From the NCBI GenBank assembly GCA_947378615.1, contig CANCKV010000184.1, positions 1 to 6,671 of the forward strand: a DNA stretch of 6,671 bases. Reading direction: 5' to 3'. A program made the translations under genes and the position numbers. This DNA comes from Chitinophagaceae bacterium. GTDB taxonomy: Bacteria; Bacteroidota; Bacteroidia; Chitinophagales; Chitinophagaceae. The notes under the pieces are model-generated. The model was not told where the DNA came from. It searched no databases and worked only from the letters and a program-made list of their open reading frames with translations. This document shows, piece by piece, positions 5,707 through 6,671 of this stretch (position 1 is the first letter of the stretch; the number at the start of each line of letters is the position of its first letter).

Positions 5707-5826
5707 CATTCACTTTTTGCAATATGATATTATTTTTTTACTATAGCAAAGCCACAAGTTCCACATTTTAAACAACAGCGAAGAGTGTAGCGAAATAGAA
5801 TTAAATGCAGAATAGTTCATTCAAAT

Positions 5827-5868
5827 AGGCAGTTCAGGATGCATATTTTATAGCACCCAAAACTGCCT
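5827..5868 (-). terminator. Hairpin downstream of the minus-strand T9SS gene, weak terminator
   Basis: AGGCAGTTCAGGATGC (5827-5842) pairs over 16 positions with GCACCCAAAACTGCCT (5853-5868), with one mismatch and two wobble pairs. The loop is ATATTTTATA. It lies between two convergent genes, 57 bases beyond the minus-strand stop codon. The tail on the minus strand is only TATTTG, so termination may be weak. It could serve transcripts from both sides. Confidence 0.55.
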
Positions 5869-5878
5869 CAAAGAATTT

Positions 5879-5934
5879 ACAACGTATTACTTACAACGTA
5901 TTACCTAAAACTTATTACCTAAAACTTATTTCAC
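5879..5934. repeat. Four 14-bp tandem repeats at the end of the minus-strand gene
   Basis: On the plus strand the units are ACAACGTATTACTT, ACAACGTATTACCT, AAAACTTATTACCT and AAAACTTATTTCAC. Neighbouring units differ by 1 to 3 bases. The last unit contains the stop codon and the last two codons of the minus-strand gene, and the others lie in its 3' untranslated region. The unit length is not a multiple of three, so the repeat is not a coding repeat. Confidence 0.85.
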
Positions 5935-6671
5935 CATCAACTTCATCGGTTCATATCCTTTTACTTTTAAAAGATAGATACCTGTAGCGGGTTTTGAAGG
6001 AAGGGTAATTTCTAATTCCTTTCCTGATGCCAAATAGTTTCCACTATAGATAACCTTTCCAGTACCATTTAGCAATTGAACTTCATTTTTTCCTGAACTT
6101 GTTTTACCTAAATTGATAATGAACTTAGTACCATTCAATGGGTTTGGATAAACTGTGATGCCTTTATTTATGGAAGAAACAACCACTGCCTTTACTCCAA
6201 AAACTTGTTTAGTTCCATCATTATCAATCTGTACTAAACGATAATAATTAGTTCCCTCAAATGGCTTTGTGTCAATGACCGAATAAGTGTTCGTATTGTT
6301 TGCTAGTACAGTTGCAATAGTAGTATATGCACTTCCGTCAATACTTTTTTCTACTATAAATCGATTATTATTCACTTCAGTAACCGTTGTAAAAGCAATT
6401 GAAACAGTACCATCTTGTTTCAAATTTGCTGTATAATTAGACACAATCACAGGCAATGCATCACAAACCGAACCGGCGATATAACTAAATGGTATGGCAC
6501 TAGAATTGCGTTCACCACCTGAAGGAACTTGATAAGTAAAATAAACACTAACCGGCGTATTGTCAGTAATTGTTTGTGAGAATGTAAAGTCTTCGCCTAC
6601 TGCTGTCATCGCATAGCCTGGATACCCTCCCGAAAGCCCTTGTCTAACATAGATATATACATAAGCACAAC
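5926..6671 (-). CDS. T9SS type A sorting domain protein, C-terminal fragment (5' end outside window)
   Basis: The frame is open to the right edge. Upstream of the ATG at 6609 it continues as VYIYVRQGLSGGYPGYA, so that ATG is internal and the gene begins outside. About 247 residues are visible. The first about 65 (VYIYVRQGLSGGYPGYAMTA, then FTFSQTITDNTPVSVYFTYQ, PSGGERNSS and PFSYIAGSVC) look like the end of a beta-sandwich, possibly a carbohydrate-binding type module (inference). A fibronectin-III-like module follows (FIVEKSIDGSAYTTIATV ... GTNYYRLVQIDNDG), then the sorting domain with ITVYPNPLNG and the closing GIYLLKVKGYEPMKLMVK. The C-terminal domain directs secretion through T9SS. The two last modules are laid out as in the protein at the left edge (SxDG...NYYR...YPNP), so the two are related cargo proteins. 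The gene is convergent with the nuclease gene, and its stop codon lies within a 14-bp tandem repeat. The enzymatic or binding role is not visible. Confidence 0.92.
   Translation of the reverse strand, partial: CAYVYIYVRQGLSGGYPGYAMTAVGEDFTFSQTITDNTPVSVYFTYQVPSGGERNSSAIPFSYIAGSVCDALPVIVSNYTANLKQDGTVSIAFTTVTEVNNNRFIVEKSIDGSAYTTIATVLANNTNTYSVIDTKPFEGTNYYRLVQIDNDGTKQVFGVKAVVVSSINKGITVYPNPLNGTKFIINLGKTSSGKNEVQLLNGTGKVIYSGNYLASGKELEITLPSKPATGIYLLKVKGYEPMKLMVK

Noticed and set aside
4641..5794. TGTAGCGAA on both sides of the nuclease gene as insertion boundaries
   Set aside because: The shared string is only 9 bases (4641-4649 and 5786-5794) and the flanks do not align; chance is sufficient.

Overview
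The window looks like a chromosomal accessory stretch of a Bacteroidota bacterium, most likely of the Chitinophagaceae type (inference). The evidence is two secreted proteins with type IX secretion (T9SS) C-terminal sorting domains at the two edges, a small PID-CTERM-like protein, A-rich translation starts without clear Shine-Dalgarno sites, and low G+C intergenic DNA. No RNA genes, CRISPR array or complete insertion sequence was seen.

Layout. Positions 1-464 hold the C-terminal end of a T9SS cargo protein (plus strand), closed by a terminator hairpin. At 543-770 is a 75-residue signal-peptide protein ending in a PFDGG / membrane helix / basic tail, also closed by a strong terminator. At 962-1426 is an unrecognised helical cytoplasmic protein. 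At 1542-2333 is a protein with a DUF2452 (C1orf50-like) C-terminal domain joined to a beta-rich N-terminal domain. Positions 2334-3162 contain no confident gene. They hold a 27-base dispersed repeat copy and then an in-phase array of about eight 42-bp units (2750-3085), most of whose inner units are imperfect hairpins with A-rich loops. At 3163-4131 is a two-part protein of unknown family, closed by a long terminator hairpin. Positions 4235-4812 have no gene, but carry a 12-bp inverted repeat and the second copy of the 27-base repeat. At 4813-5706 is a PD-(D/E)XK nuclease of the Rpn/PDDEXK_2 type with an EGKI repeat tail. From 5926 to the right edge, on the minus strand, is a second T9SS cargo protein, with a 14-bp tandem repeat at its stop codon and a hairpin downstream.

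The most interesting signal is the 42-bp array. In the five central units one base pair of the stem is A-T, G-C, G-C, C-G and G-T in turn, and other columns also change together. The palindrome itself, and not only a peptide, therefore seems to be kept. The array and the unknown gene after it lie between two direct copies (25 of 27 bases identical) of TGTGGCATATCA(A/T)GGTCTTAAACA(A/G)GC, which makes 2442-4598 a candidate cassette. A second lead is the Rpn-like nuclease, which has an internal ATG that could start a small C-terminal product. The genes do not form one obvious pathway. The left part concerns the cell envelope and secretion, the middle is an uncharacterised repeat-plus-gene unit, and the right is a nuclease often linked to recombination or defence.
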